Positions 8,033 through 16,639 of a stretch of 64,000 nucleotides of DNA are shown here, one piece after another. A program made the position numbers and the translations under genes. Numbering within the stretch: the first letter of the stretch is position 1; every line of letters begins with the position of its first letter. Below the pieces are notes generated by a model, which saw only the letters and a list, made by a program, of their open reading frames with translations, made no database searches and was not told the DNA's origin. Source of the DNA: CAYQJS01 sp964417895 (GTDB taxonomy: Bacteria; Chloroflexota; UBA6077; SHYK01); NCBI GenBank assembly GCA_964417895.1, contig CAYQJS010000018.1, positions 1 to 64,000 of the forward strand, in the 5' to 3' direction.

Positions 8033-8914
8033 ATGGCGGTCGCGGGCAAGGTCGTTCTGGTCACCGGAGGGGCGCGCGGGATGGGACGAGAGTACGTGCG
8101 CGCCTTCCTCAGGGAGGGCGCGAAGGTCATCGCCACGGACATGACCTGGGAGCCGACCGGTGTCTCGAACGACGACTATCGATTCCTGGACGAAATCCAG
8201 GACAGCCCCAACGTCCTGACTGAGATCATGGACATCACTATCGATTCGCACGTCAAGCGCGTCTACCGTACTGCCATGGACAAGTTCGGTACCGTGGACG
8301 TCATCATCAACAACGCCGGGACTCGGATGCGTGACCTCTACCCTCCTCATGGAAGCGTCACGACGCTGGAGACCGAGGTCGGCGACTGGCAGAAGACGTT
8401 CGACACTCACGTATTCGGTTCCTTGCGGGTCGTCAAAGAGTTCGCCCAGCCGATGCTAGAAAAGGGGCGGGGCAGCATCATCAGTGTCAGCTCGGGTGGC
8501 TACGACGCGAGCCGACCGAATAGTCGAGAGATGCCGTACCAGTCGGCGAAGGCAGCGCTCGTGACGATGACGCTCTACCTCGCCAACGAGCTGAAGGTCT
8601 CCAACATCGCCGCCAACGTACTCCTGCCGGGACACACCGCCTCGACGGGCACCGACGAGCAGGAGGCCATTCGCAGCGAGATGCGGGCGCGGAGCGTGTC
8701 CCCGGGCACAACGACGTTTCGGCCGATGCGGGTGAGGCCCGAGCACGTCGTGCCCCTGGCACTCTTCCTGGCGGACCAGGATGGGAGTGGCGTCACCGGC
8801 CAGGTCATCAGCGCGATGAAATGGAACGACGAGCACGGTTTCGGCGGCGCGGATGAATGGGTATACGACGCCGATCGCGACGATGCCGCGGTTGTCCGCA
8901 GGCCCGCTCGATAG
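8033..8914 (+). CDS. SDR-family NAD(P)-dependent oxidoreductase
   Basis: A 293-residue short-chain dehydrogenase. It shows the TGGARGMG cofactor-binding motif at residues 12-19, NNAG, a serine in SVSSGGY, and the YxxxK catalytic pair in MPYQSAKAAL. A GGGGAGG ribosome-binding site precedes the ATG. The family oxidises or reduces alcohols and ketones with NAD(P). The gene follows a hydrolase and precedes a solute-binding lipoprotein on the same strand, consistent with an uptake and degradation operon. Confidence 0.9.
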   Translation: MAVAGKVVLVTGGARGMGREYVRAFLREGAKVIATDMTWEPTGVSNDDYRFLDEIQDSPNVLTEIMDITIDSHVKRVYRTAMDKFGTVDVIINNAGTRMRDLYPPHGSVTTLETEVGDWQKTFDTHVFGSLRVVKEFAQPMLEKGRGSIISVSSGGYDASRPNSREMPYQSAKAALVTMTLYLANELKVSNIAANVLLPGHTASTGTDEQEAIRSEMRARSVSPGTTTFRPMRVRPEHVVPLALFLADQDGSGVTGQVISAMKWNDEHGFGGADEWVYDADRDDAAVVRRPAR

Positions 8915-8932
8915 CGCGAAAGGGGGTATCCG

Positions 8933-10747
8933 ATGCCCATCCCCAGAATTGTCCATGTTGTCGCCCGACACCACGAAGGGATGAAACCGGCCGGGAGGGA
9001 GCGCCCTCACCCTAACCCTCTCCCAGAGGGCGAGGGGATTTTCAGAACAATAGCAACAATCGCAAGCTTTCTCCTGGCCACGCCCGTGATTCTCGCCGCG
9101 TGTGCGCCGACGCGCAGCGTCAGCCCCGATGGGTCCTCCGGCGCTCCCGTGCCAAGCGGCCCCAAGAACATCGTCGTCGTCAACTCTGGGAATCCGCCGG
9201 GCATGGACAACCGGTTCGTGATCACCACCAACAACGCCGCCGGTATCGTCCTTTACCTCTACTCGGGTGCTCTCATCGTCTCCGATAACGCCGGCGCGTT
9301 CATGCCACGGCTCGCGGAGGCCGTACCTTCGGTGGACAACGGGCTGTGGAAGCTCAATGCGGACGATACGATGGAGACCCGTCTGACGCTCAAATCCGGG
9401 GCTCGGTGGCACGATGGGGCGCCGCTGACCACGAAGGACTTCCTCTTCAGCGACGAGGTCTACCTGGACAAGAGCATCCCGCAGACCTTTGTCAACGCGC
9501 GCAACTACCCTACCGTGCGCGGCTACATCGACAAGATGGAGGCTATCGACGACCGGACGCTCGTCGTCCACTGGAACCGGCCGTACATCCTGGCAAACAT
9601 CTTTTCCCCCGAGATGATGCCGGCGCACATCCTCGAGGAGACGTTCCGGCAGAGCCCCCAGAGCGTTACCATCCAACCGTGGCTGACCACTGACTACGTT
9701 GGCACGGGCCCCTTCAAGCTCAAGGAGTTTGTGCCCGGCAGCTACATGGATCTCACGGCCTTCGACGGGTACGCGCTCGGTCGGCCCAAGCTGGACCAGG
9801 TCCAGGTCAAGTTCATTCCCGACAGCGGCACCATGCTGGCAAACATGCTGTCTGGCGCGGGCGACCTGGCCACCGGTACGGGACCCAACGTCACCCAGGC
9901 GCAAGAGCTGAAGAGCCAGAACTGGGACGGCCAGGTCAGCGCCAACGTTGGGGCCACCTATCTCCACCTCTTCGCGCAGTACATCGATCCCGCCCACCCG
10001 GTGATCACGGACAAGCGGTTCCACAAGGCGCTGATGTACGCCCTCGATCGCCAGGAATTGGTGGACACCTTTCAAAGCGGGTATGGCGGCATCTCGCACA
10101 TCCCGTGGTCTACAAGCGATCCGGACTACAACGATATCGTGGCGCAGGTCGAAAAGTATCCATTCGACGTGAACAGGGCAGCGGCTATGTTTCAGTCCCT
10201 CGGCTACGCCAAGGGATCGGATGGGTATCTGCGTAATACCACCACAGGGCAGAGGCTAGAGCAGATCGAGTTCCGCACCACCGGGGAACAGGTTTTTCAG
10301 GTCCGCATGCTCGCGGCGATGTCGGACTACTTCAAGAACGTCGGCCTCGACATCAATCAGGTTGTGGTCCCGCAGGAGCGCACGGCAGATCGCGTCTACC
10401 GCGTGACCAACCCGGGCCTGGAGGAGCTGCAATTCGGGTATGGCCCGTCCCAACTGATCAGCTTCATGCACAGCTCACTACTGCCGACAGCGGCGAACGG
10501 CTATACCAGCGGCAACTACCCGCGCTATAGCAACCGGCAGTGGGACGCCCTCCTCGAGAAGTACGCTGTCACGATCGTTCCCGCCGAGCGCAAGCAGGTG
10601 CTCACCGACACCATGGTCTACCTGTCGGATGAGCTGATGGACATGTCAATCATCTACGGCGTGTCGGTGCAGTTCGCATCGAAGCGAATGGCCGGCGTTA
10701 CCGAGGTGAACCCGATCTGGACGGCGGAGGCCTGGGACCTGAAGTAG
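8933..10747 (+). CDS. ABC transporter family-5 solute-binding lipoprotein
   Basis: This 604-residue protein is an extracytoplasmic peptide/nickel-type (SBP_bac_5) binding protein. The signal segment FLLATPVILAAC ends in a lipobox with C57. The family blocks ARWHDGAPLTTKDF, YVGTGPFKLKEF, DKRFHKALMYALDRQEL and the tail WTAEAWDLK are present. The start ATG has a strong AAAGGGGG site. The unusually long n-region contains a translated palindromic repeat (residues about 24-36, PHPNPLPEGEG). It probably feeds a permease encoded elsewhere; none lies in the window. Confidence 0.9.
   Translation: MPIPRIVHVVARHHEGMKPAGRERPHPNPLPEGEGIFRTIATIASFLLATPVILAACAPTRSVSPDGSSGAPVPSGPKNIVVVNSGNPPGMDNRFVITTNNAAGIVLYLYSGALIVSDNAGAFMPRLAEAVPSVDNGLWKLNADDTMETRLTLKSGARWHDGAPLTTKDFLFSDEVYLDKSIPQTFVNARNYPTVRGYIDKMEAIDDRTLVVHWNRPYILANIFSPEMMPAHILEETFRQSPQSVTIQPWLTTDYVGTGPFKLKEFVPGSYMDLTAFDGYALGRPKLDQVQVKFIPDSGTMLANMLSGAGDLATGTGPNVTQAQELKSQNWDGQVSANVGATYLHLFAQYIDPAHPVITDKRFHKALMYALDRQELVDTFQSGYGGISHIPWSTSDPDYNDIVAQVEKYPFDVNRAAAMFQSLGYAKGSDGYLRNTTTGQRLEQIEFRTTGEQVFQVRMLAAMSDYFKNVGLDINQVVVPQERTADRVYRVTNPGLEELQFGYGPSQLISFMHSSLLPTAANGYTSGNYPRYSNRQWDALLEKYAVTIVPAERKQVLTDTMVYLSDELMDMSIIYGVSVQFASKRMAGVTEVNPIWTAEAWDLK
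9004..9037. repeat. Palindromic CCCTCTCCC/GGGCGAGGG repeat inside signal-peptide region
   Basis: A copy of the CCCTAACCCTCTCCC ... GAGGGCGAGGGG repeat lies in frame within the first 40 codons of the lipoprotein gene and encodes NPLPEGEG. It belongs to the same family as the elements at 15128, 20444, 25448, 47260, 53686, 54918 and 61313. Confidence 0.85.
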
Positions 10748-10756
10748 GAGGGGGCG

Positions 10757-11608
10757 ATGGCGGTAGAGACGAAGAGGATTACGCAACTCCCCGACAAGTA
10801 CGCGACGATCAACGGCCTCGAGACGCACTACCTCACGACCGGGACGGGCCATCCGCTGCTGATTCTGCACGGCGGCGCGCCCGGCGGGGCCGCGCGCGTG
10901 ATCTACGGGGCGTGCATCGAGCCCCTGGCCGAGCGTGGCTTGACCGTGTATGCGCCCGACGCGCCCGGGTTCGGCCTTACGGGATTGCCGCCGGACCACT
11001 CGGTCCGGTACCGGATCGAGCACGCGAAAGCGTTCGCGACAGCCATGGGCCTGGAGCACTACCACGTAATGGGGAATTCGATGGGCGTGCTGCCTGCCCT
11101 TCGGCTGGCCCTCGAAGACCCCCGCGTTACCAGGGTTGCCCTCATCGCCGGAGCAGGCGTCGATGTCCCGTTGACCCCCGAAGCACGCGAGATGGCGAGG
11201 GAGCATAGCCAGTACCTGAACTCCTACACGCCCGGGCTCGAAAACATGCGCAACCTCACCATGGGAACGCTCCACCGCAAAGAGCTGGTCAGCGACGAGC
11301 TGGTTCAGTTGCGCTATGAGATGAGCGTCGGCCCGAACTACGACGCTCGGCAGGGTCGCACTAGCGCCCAAGGACCAGAGCCCATGCCCCCGATGACCCC
11401 GGAGGAGTTGCGGGAGCATTACGACAAGCCCACGCTCATTCTCTGGGGTAAGGACGACCACGGCAGCCCGCTTGAACGCGGCTACCGCATGTTCGAGGTC
11501 ATACCGGGCGCCGAGCTCCACTGTTTCAACGACTGCGGCCACTGGCCCATGTGGGACCAGACGGAGCGCTTTGTTTCCACCGTCGCCGACTTTCTCGTGG
11601 ACCAGTAG
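10757..11608 (+). CDS. Alpha/beta hydrolase, BphD/HsaD-like
   Basis: A 283-residue hydrolase with HGGAPGG oxyanion region, GNSMGV nucleophile elbow, WGKDDHGSP acid loop and CGHWPMWDQ histidine loop. The GNSMG elbow followed by PALRLALEDP, and the overall length, match C-C bond hydrolases of meta-cleavage pathways. It starts nine bases after the lipoprotein stop, with GGAGGGGGCG as ribosome-binding site, so it belongs to the same operon. It resembles the hydrolase at 7055 in motif set but not closely in sequence. Confidence 0.85.
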   Translation: MAVETKRITQLPDKYATINGLETHYLTTGTGHPLLILHGGAPGGAARVIYGACIEPLAERGLTVYAPDAPGFGLTGLPPDHSVRYRIEHAKAFATAMGLEHYHVMGNSMGVLPALRLALEDPRVTRVALIAGAGVDVPLTPEAREMAREHSQYLNSYTPGLENMRNLTMGTLHRKELVSDELVQLRYEMSVGPNYDARQGRTSAQGPEPMPPMTPEELREHYDKPTLILWGKDDHGSPLERGYRMFEVIPGAELHCFNDCGHWPMWDQTERFVSTVADFLVDQ

Positions 11609-11696
11609 ATCGAGGGTCAGGGGAAATGTTAGACCAATCAAGCCCCGGCCCCTACCGCCATCCCCTCGCTTAGGCCGTCGCGACAGACAGCCGGCG

Positions 11697-11880
11697 AAGG
11701 CCGTCGCCGGCCAGGTGGAGGACGTGACTTTCCTGAGCAAGGTCAACGTCTACGTAGTCAGCCTCGACGGGACTCGGCTCCGGGTCCAGAGCCACCCCGA
11801 TGAGACATATTCCGTCGGCCAGGGGTGGATTTTTCGCGCAGCCCGAGCCGGAGTATCGCGGTTAATACCAGAGGGCCAGG
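11697..11880 (+). pseudogene. Remnant of ABC transporter ATPase C-terminal TOBE domain
   Basis: One frame reads AGQVEDVTFLSKVNVYVV, then LDGTRLRVQSHPDETYSVGQG and LIPEG. This is the pattern of the TOBE domain that ends PotA/UgpC-type ATPases. There is no P-loop, signature motif or start upstream, because the preceding DNA is the hydrolase gene in another frame. It looks like the tail of a deleted transporter gene. The assignment rests on about 60 residues and could be wrong. Confidence 0.45.
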
Positions 11881-11908
11881 TGTTGACTGCTTCGCCTGGA
11901 GCGAACGC

Positions 11909-11928
11909 GGGTCAGGCGTGCCTGACCC
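11909..11928. repeat. Perfect palindrome GGGTCAGGC...GCCTGACCC
   Basis: Two 9-base arms separated by a two-base centre. Variants of the same palindrome occur at both ends of the tandem array at 14171-14392, so this is a solitary member of that family. Confidence 0.8.
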
Positions 11929-11985
11929 CTACCAAGCCATCATGTGTGGGCAGCGAAGCACGAATGACGGAAAGGGGGCAAGGAC

Positions 11986-12855
11986 ATGGAGCTCGGTGTC
12001 ATCTTCCCGCAGACGGAGATAGGAGCTGACCCGGCCGCCGTCCGTGACTACGCGCAGGCCGCTGAGGAGCTGGGCTACAGGCACCTGACGATCTTCGATC
12101 ACGTGCTCGGCGCCAACATCGAACGGCCCGACCGCGCCGGCGGCCGTTGGCCCTACACGCACCGCGACCTGGTGCACGAGCCTTTCACGCTCCTGAGCTA
12201 CGTCGCTGCAGTCACTCAGCGAATCGGGCTGATGCCGGGTGTCATCATCCTCCCGCAGCGGCAGACGGCCCTGGTCGCCAAGCAAGCCGCCGAGGTGGAC
12301 GTGCTTTCCGGCGGACGGCTGCGGCTGGGCGTCGGCCTCGGATGGAATTCCGTTGAGTATGAGGCCTTGGGCGAGAATTTCCACAACCGCGGCCGCCGTG
12401 TGGAAGAGCAGATCGCCGTGCTTCGCGCCCTGTGGACCAACGAGCTTGTGACGTTCGAGGGGCGCTGGCACCGGATCACCGATGCGGGCGTGAATCCCCT
12501 TCCGGTCCAGCGGCCGATCCCCATCTGGATGGGGGGCTCCGCGGAGCCCGTCTTGCGTCGTGTTGGCCAGCTATCCGATGGCTGGGTACTCGTGGGGCGG
12601 CCGAATCCGGATCTATCCGCGAGTCTCGACCGCGTGCGCCAGTACGCCCGGGAGAGCGGACGCGACCCGGCCTCCATTGGCTTGCAGGGCGGGCTCCGCT
12701 ACGCGGAGGGCGGCCCGGACCAGTGGCGACACGACCTGGAAGCGTGGCGGGCGCTCGGCGCAACCGACGTCGCGGTGAACACCACGCGGGCCGGGCTCGC
12801 GTCACCGAGCGGGCACATCGACGCCCTCCGGCGCGTCAAGGAGGAGGTGGGCTGA
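11986..12855 (+). CDS. LLM-class F420-dependent oxidoreductase
   Basis: A 289-residue luciferase-like enzyme of the type annotated as F420-dependent (Rv2161c-like). It shows the N-terminal MELGVIFPQ strand, TIFDHVLGAN, MPGVIILPQRQTALVAKQ (broken in family style), RLRLGVGLGWNSVEYEALG and PIPIWMGG blocks. The ribosome-binding site AAAGGGGG precedes the ATG. It is shorter than the LLM protein at 3541 and belongs to a different subgroup. F420 use is inferred from the subfamily. Confidence 0.85.
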   Translation: MELGVIFPQTEIGADPAAVRDYAQAAEELGYRHLTIFDHVLGANIERPDRAGGRWPYTHRDLVHEPFTLLSYVAAVTQRIGLMPGVIILPQRQTALVAKQAAEVDVLSGGRLRLGVGLGWNSVEYEALGENFHNRGRRVEEQIAVLRALWTNELVTFEGRWHRITDAGVNPLPVQRPIPIWMGGSAEPVLRRVGQLSDGWVLVGRPNPDLSASLDRVRQYARESGRDPASIGLQGGLRYAEGGPDQWRHDLEAWRALGATDVAVNTTRAGLASPSGHIDALRRVKEEVG

Positions 12856-12971
12856 GGCCCACGCGCCAGAAACCTCGATGACTCCTCTGGGGCGGCGCGG
12901 GCAATGAGTTAGCCGAAACGGCTATTCGTCGGGTGATATCATCCCCTGGCCAGCCCCGAGGGAGCTCACAC

Positions 12972-14153
12972 TTGTTCCTTTTCAACACCATGACCCGGGT
13001 GAAGGAGCGCTTCGAGCCGCTCGGCAATCCGGTCACTCTCTACGTGTGCGGCGTGACGCCGTACGACACCACTCACCTCGGTCACGCTCGCACCTATGTG
13101 TTCTTCGACGTGCTGCAACGCTATCTGCGCCGCCGTGGCATGGCCGTCCGCTACGTCCAGAACATCACGGATGTTGACGATCCTCTCCTCGCCCGGGCGA
13201 GGGAGCTGGGGGTGGACTACCAGGCGCTGGCGCGCCAATTCATCGACGTGTTCATGGCCGACCTGGAAAAGTTGAACGTCCTCCTGCCGACAGCGTTCCC
13301 CCGCGTGACGCAGGAGATCCCAGGCATTATCGCGACGATCGCCGTGCTCATAGAGCGTGGAATGGCGTATTCGGCAGGTGGCTCGGTGTACTTCCGCGCG
13401 GCCCGGTTCCCCGGTTTCGGGGCCATGAGTCGCCTGGACCGAGCGGCGATGCTCGCTGCCAACGCCGACATTGGAGAAGACGCCGCCGATCCGAACAAGG
13501 AAGACCCGCTGGACTTTCGACTGTGGCAGGCTGCGCAGCCCGAGGAGCCCACGTGGGAGAGCCCGTGGGGGTCAGGCAGACCGGGCTGGCACATCGAATG
13601 TTCAACGATGGCCAGTCGGTACCTGGGGAACCGGATCGACATCCACGGCGGGGGCGAGGACCTCGTCTTCCCTCACCACTGCAGTGAGATCGCCCAATCT
13701 GAGTCCGCTACCGGCGAGGCGCCCTTCGTCCGTTACTGGGTGCACGTGGGCCTCGTATGGATGGACGGCGAGAAGATGAGCAAGTCGAAGGGCAATATGG
13801 CGTTCGCCCGAGACCTCATCCCACGGTATGGCACGGACGCGCTCCGCTACTACCTCCTCGGCTTCCCCTATCGAGAGCGCCTCGAGTACTTGGAGCCCGA
13901 GCTCAGCGAGGCCGCGGCGCGCTGGGAGGCGATCGCGTCGGCGTGCGCGGGCCCAGACGAGGGAGCCATGACGGCCCAGAGCCGGGCGCTGCGCGACCAA
14001 TGCCTCGCCGCGCTCGACGACGACCTGGACACGCCGACCGCACTCGCCAGGATCGGCGATCTCGGGCGGCTCGTTCACCGGGAGGACACCGGGGGCGACC
14101 GGGCGGCGCTGAGGTCGCTCCTGGAGATGCTGGGCTTTAGACCCGACCCGTAG
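12972..14153 (+). CDS. Class I cysteine-activating ligase, MshC-like CysRS paralogue
   Basis: This 393-residue protein has the cysteinyl-tRNA synthetase core: a zinc cysteine in VCGVTPYD, HLGHART as the HIGH motif, GWHIECSTM, HGGGEDLVFPHH, and KMSKS in GEKMSKSKG. CGVTPYDTTHLGHA, DVDDPLLARA, DPLDFRLW and GSGRPGWHIEC are closer to the mycothiol ligase MshC than to standard CysS (CGPTVYD, HIGNAR). Its length is also near that of MshC and lacks much of the CysS anticodon-binding tail. The TTG at 12972 is preferred, with GAGGGAG upstream and the LFNTMTR start typical of the family. It may charge tRNA or join cysteine to another acceptor. Confidence 0.8.
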   Translation: MFLFNTMTRVKERFEPLGNPVTLYVCGVTPYDTTHLGHARTYVFFDVLQRYLRRRGMAVRYVQNITDVDDPLLARARELGVDYQALARQFIDVFMADLEKLNVLLPTAFPRVTQEIPGIIATIAVLIERGMAYSAGGSVYFRAARFPGFGAMSRLDRAAMLAANADIGEDAADPNKEDPLDFRLWQAAQPEEPTWESPWGSGRPGWHIECSTMASRYLGNRIDIHGGGEDLVFPHHCSEIAQSESATGEAPFVRYWVHVGLVWMDGEKMSKSKGNMAFARDLIPRYGTDALRYYLLGFPYRERLEYLEPELSEAAARWEAIASACAGPDEGAMTAQSRALRDQCLAALDDDLDTPTALARIGDLGRLVHREDTGGDRAALRSLLEMLGFRPDP

Positions 14154-14170
14154 TGCTTGGGGTGATTGGG

Positions 14171-14392
14171 GGTAGGGGTCCAGGCACTGCCTGACCCGCG
14201 CACCTGGCGGTCGTAGCGGTGAGGCACGCCCGACCCGCATAACTGGCCGTCGTAGGGGTCAGGGCGGCTAACCACGCAACTGGCGGTCGTAGGGGCCAGG
14301 GCGGCTAACCGCACAACTGGCGGTCGTAGGGGTCAGGGCGGCTAACCACGCAACTGGCGGTCGTAGGGGTCAGGCACGCCTGACCCACGTAC
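14171..14392. repeat. Tandem array of a 37-bp repeat with palindromic end units
   Basis: Units beginning CTGGCGGTCGTAGGGG start at 14204, 14243, 14280, 14317 and 14354, with a period of 37 bases (39 for the first). The inner units carry CAGGGCGGCTAACC; the outer ones carry the GGTCAGGC/GCCTGACC palindrome instead. The array fills the gap between the MshC-like gene and the hydrolase. There are no unique spacers. Confidence 0.9.
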
Positions 14393-14451
14393 CGTCGACG
14401 CAAGGGCGGGCGAGGCGGGCCTCGCCCCCACTGGCGGAATCCGAGCGGGCG

Positions 14452-15111
14452 ATGACAGAAGACGTGATTTCGATTGCGGTGCCCGGGCGGGGCTCAGTCA
14501 CGGCTCTGCGGTCTGCGCCGGATGAGGCGGCGACCGGCTGTTGGTTGCTTTACGCCCCAGGCGCCGGATCGAACGTGCGCGACCCGTTCGGAGCGTTCCT
14601 CGCCGTCGAGCTTGCGCGGCGGGGGATCGTTACGCTGCGTTTCCAATTCCCCTACATGGAGGGGCATCGCCGCACCCCTGACCGGCCCCCGATCCTCGAA
14701 GCGACGTGGCGGGCGGCGATCGAGGCGGCGCGCCCCGGAGCGTCGAGGCTGATAGTGGGAGGTCGCTCCATGGGCGGTCGGATCGCCTCTCAGGTGGTGG
14801 CCAAAGGCGCGCCGGTGGACGGCCTTGCCCTGTTCGCTTACCCGCTGCACCCGCCGGGCAGGCCCGACCGGGCCCGCGACGAGCACCTCGGGCGCTTGAC
14901 CGTCCCCACGCTCTTCTGCTCCGGGACCAACGACGCCTTTGGCTCTCCTGCCGAGTTGGAGGCCGCCGCGTCCAGGGTGGCTGGATCGAGGCTACATCTG
15001 TTGGATGGCGCCGACCACGGGTTTGCGGTGCCCAAGTCCAGCGGGCGATCGCGTCAGGACGTGTGGGCCGAGGCCGTCGCGGCGTTTCTCGATTGGTTGG
15101 GGCCCCCATGA
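14452..15111 (+). CDS. Alpha/beta hydrolase, Tex30/dienelactone hydrolase-like
   Basis: This compact 219-residue protein starts with an LLYAPGAGSN oxyanion loop. GGRSMGGR is the nucleophile elbow, CSGTNDAFGS the acid loop, and DGADHGFAVP the histidine loop. These features and the short cap-less fold match the KANL3/Tex30-type hydrolases. No ribosome-binding site stands out except GAGCGGG upstream. Function and substrate are unknown. Confidence 0.8.
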   Translation: MTEDVISIAVPGRGSVTALRSAPDEAATGCWLLYAPGAGSNVRDPFGAFLAVELARRGIVTLRFQFPYMEGHRRTPDRPPILEATWRAAIEAARPGASRLIVGGRSMGGRIASQVVAKGAPVDGLALFAYPLHPPGRPDRARDEHLGRLTVPTLFCSGTNDAFGSPAELEAAASRVAGSRLHLLDGADHGFAVPKSSGRSRQDVWAEAVAAFLDWLGPP

Positions 15112-15127
15112 GGCCGTGGCGTGCAGG

Positions 15128-15168
15128 GTGTACCCCCTCTCCCCCTGGGAGAGGGCGGGGGTGAGGGC
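15128..15168. repeat. Palindromic CCCCTCTCCC/GGGAGAGGG repeat
   Basis: CCCCCTCTCCCCC is followed by TGGGAGAGGGCGGGGG in the gap between two genes. Same family as the element at 9004. Confidence 0.85.
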
Positions 15169-15191
15169 GTGACCCACCCGACCGCGCCACC

Positions 15192-15890
15192 ATGACGAGT
15201 GACCAGTCAGCGCCCAGGCCGCTGGGCGGCATTCGCAATTTCGGGTGGGTCATACCCGGCGTGCTGGCCCGCGGGGAGCAGCCGCCGCTCGATGCCGAAA
15301 CCGTCGGCGCCCTGCTCGCGGAGGGGATCGGCTCCATCCTGTCGCTGCGCGAGCACAATGAGGAGGCGCTCCCAGTGGATGGGCGGCCCTTACCGCCCTA
15401 CGGGGTAGCTGAGGAGCGCGGCTGGTGCGAGCGGTTCGGGCTCCATTTCCAGCATGTTGGGTGCGTCGAAGCCGAGGTGACGCCGGCCGAGGACCTCGTG
15501 GCTGCGCTGGAGGCAATCGACAGGGAGATTGGCCTCGGTAGGGCGGTGTTCGTCCATTGTCGAGCAGGCGTGGGCCGCACCGGGGTCGTCACCGGGGCCT
15601 GGCTGATCGCCAGTGGTAGCACCGGCGACGACGCAGCTCGGCTCCACGAGCGTGTCCTCGGAGAGCTCGACGGACGCCTGGCTATCCCGGGGGAGCGGGC
15701 GCATTACTTTCAGCGTGTGGGCCGAGCCCGCTCCTGGTGGGGGCTCCGCGCCATCGCGGACGCCCTGGGGAGCCCGATCACCGGCGACTACAACCTCCCC
15801 GCTCCGGAGCCGCCAGTCGAGGCCGATAGCCTGGAGGAGCGCTACCGGGAGGCTCTGCGGCAATGGCGCGAGGGGCGGAACTCGGCCTGA
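15192..15890 (+). CDS. Dual-specificity/tyrosine phosphatase-like protein
   Basis: In this 232-residue protein the cysteine-phosphatase signature VHCRAGVGRTG lies at about residues 117-127, with the general-acid region around residues 90-100. The N-terminal NFGWVIPGVLARGEQP and SILSLRE blocks are typical of small dual-specificity phosphatases (PTP/DSP fold). An extended C-terminal tail of about 60 residues is helical and rich in arginine. It acts on phosphoproteins or phosphorylated small molecules in the cytoplasm. Confidence 0.85.
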   Translation: MTSDQSAPRPLGGIRNFGWVIPGVLARGEQPPLDAETVGALLAEGIGSILSLREHNEEALPVDGRPLPPYGVAEERGWCERFGLHFQHVGCVEAEVTPAEDLVAALEAIDREIGLGRAVFVHCRAGVGRTGVVTGAWLIASGSTGDDAARLHERVLGELDGRLAIPGERAHYFQRVGRARSWWGLRAIADALGSPITGDYNLPAPEPPVEADSLEERYREALRQWREGRNSA

Positions 15891-15949
15891 TGACCGAGGG
15901 CCCGGGTGAGGGCGTACCTCCCCGGCACGAGCGAAAAGGCCCGCGGGCT

Positions 15950-16633
15950 CTAGCCCGGCTTTGCGGCGGGCCTCGCGCGGCGGCGGGTCCTCGACGGTCC
16001 ACCCACTCCTCGCCGCGGGCAGAACGGCTCGAGGACACACGCGTCGCAGGCCGGCGCTCGCGCGGAACACGTGCGGCGGCCGTGCCAGATGATGGCGTGC
16101 CCGAACCAGATCCACTCGTTTTGCGGCACGACGGCCATGAGGTCCTTTTCGATCTTGTTGGGGTCCGTCTCGTCGCTCAGACCGAGCCGGTAGGCCAGCC
16201 GCCGCACGTGTGTGTCGACGACGACGCCCGAGGGGATGCCAAACGCGGTCCCCAGCACCACGTTGGCCGTTTTCCGCGCCGCACCTGGTATCCGGATCAT
16301 CTCCTCCATAGTACGGGGCACCTCGCCGCCGAACTCCTCCACGAGTTTCTGCCCCATCGCGCGCAACGCCATGGACTTCTGGCGGAAGAACCCCGTGGGA
16401 CGGATCTCTTCCTCCAGCACGCCGAGGGGCGCGGCGGCGTAATCCTCCGCGGAGCGGTATTTCTTGAAGAGGTCGGCCGTCACCATGTTGACGCGCTGAT
16501 CCGTGCACTGCGCCGAGAGGATGGTGGCCACCAGCAGCTCGAGGGGGCTCGTGAAGTTCAGCTCGCACGTCGCTTCCGGATAGACCGTCTTCAGGCCACT
16601 GATGACTTTCCGAGCCTGTTCCTGGCGATCCAC
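15950..16633 (-). CDS. nth: Endonuclease III (DNA glycosylase/AP lyase)
   Basis: Endonuclease III removes oxidised pyrimidines and cuts at abasic sites in base-excision repair. The protein has a helix-hairpin-helix IPGAARKTANVV with the catalytic lysine, the catalytic aspartate in VVVDTHVRR, and a 4Fe-4S loop C-x6-C-x2-C-x5-C near the C-terminus. From the GTG at 16633 it is 227 residues, the usual size. The same frame runs on upstream into an unrelated transposase remnant, so a longer start would be artificial. The GTG lacks a strong ribosome-binding site. Confidence 0.85.
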   Translation of the reverse strand: MDRQEQARKVISGLKTVYPEATCELNFTSPLELLVATILSAQCTDQRVNMVTADLFKKYRSAEDYAAAPLGVLEEEIRPTGFFRQKSMALRAMGQKLVEEFGGEVPRTMEEMIRIPGAARKTANVVLGTAFGIPSGVVVDTHVRRLAYRLGLSDETDPNKIEKDLMAVVPQNEWIWFGHAIIWHGRRTCSARAPACDACVLEPFCPRRGVGGPSRTRRRARPAAKPG

Positions 16634-16639
16634 CCTACA

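Noticed and set aside
8456..10099. 547-codon minus-strand frame opposite the SDR and lipoprotein genes
   Set aside because: It overlaps two genes with strong family matches and ribosome-binding sites, and shows no domain.
14171..14392. CRISPR-like array of 37-bp repeats
   Set aside because: The units are head to tail with no unique spacers, and no cas genes are near.
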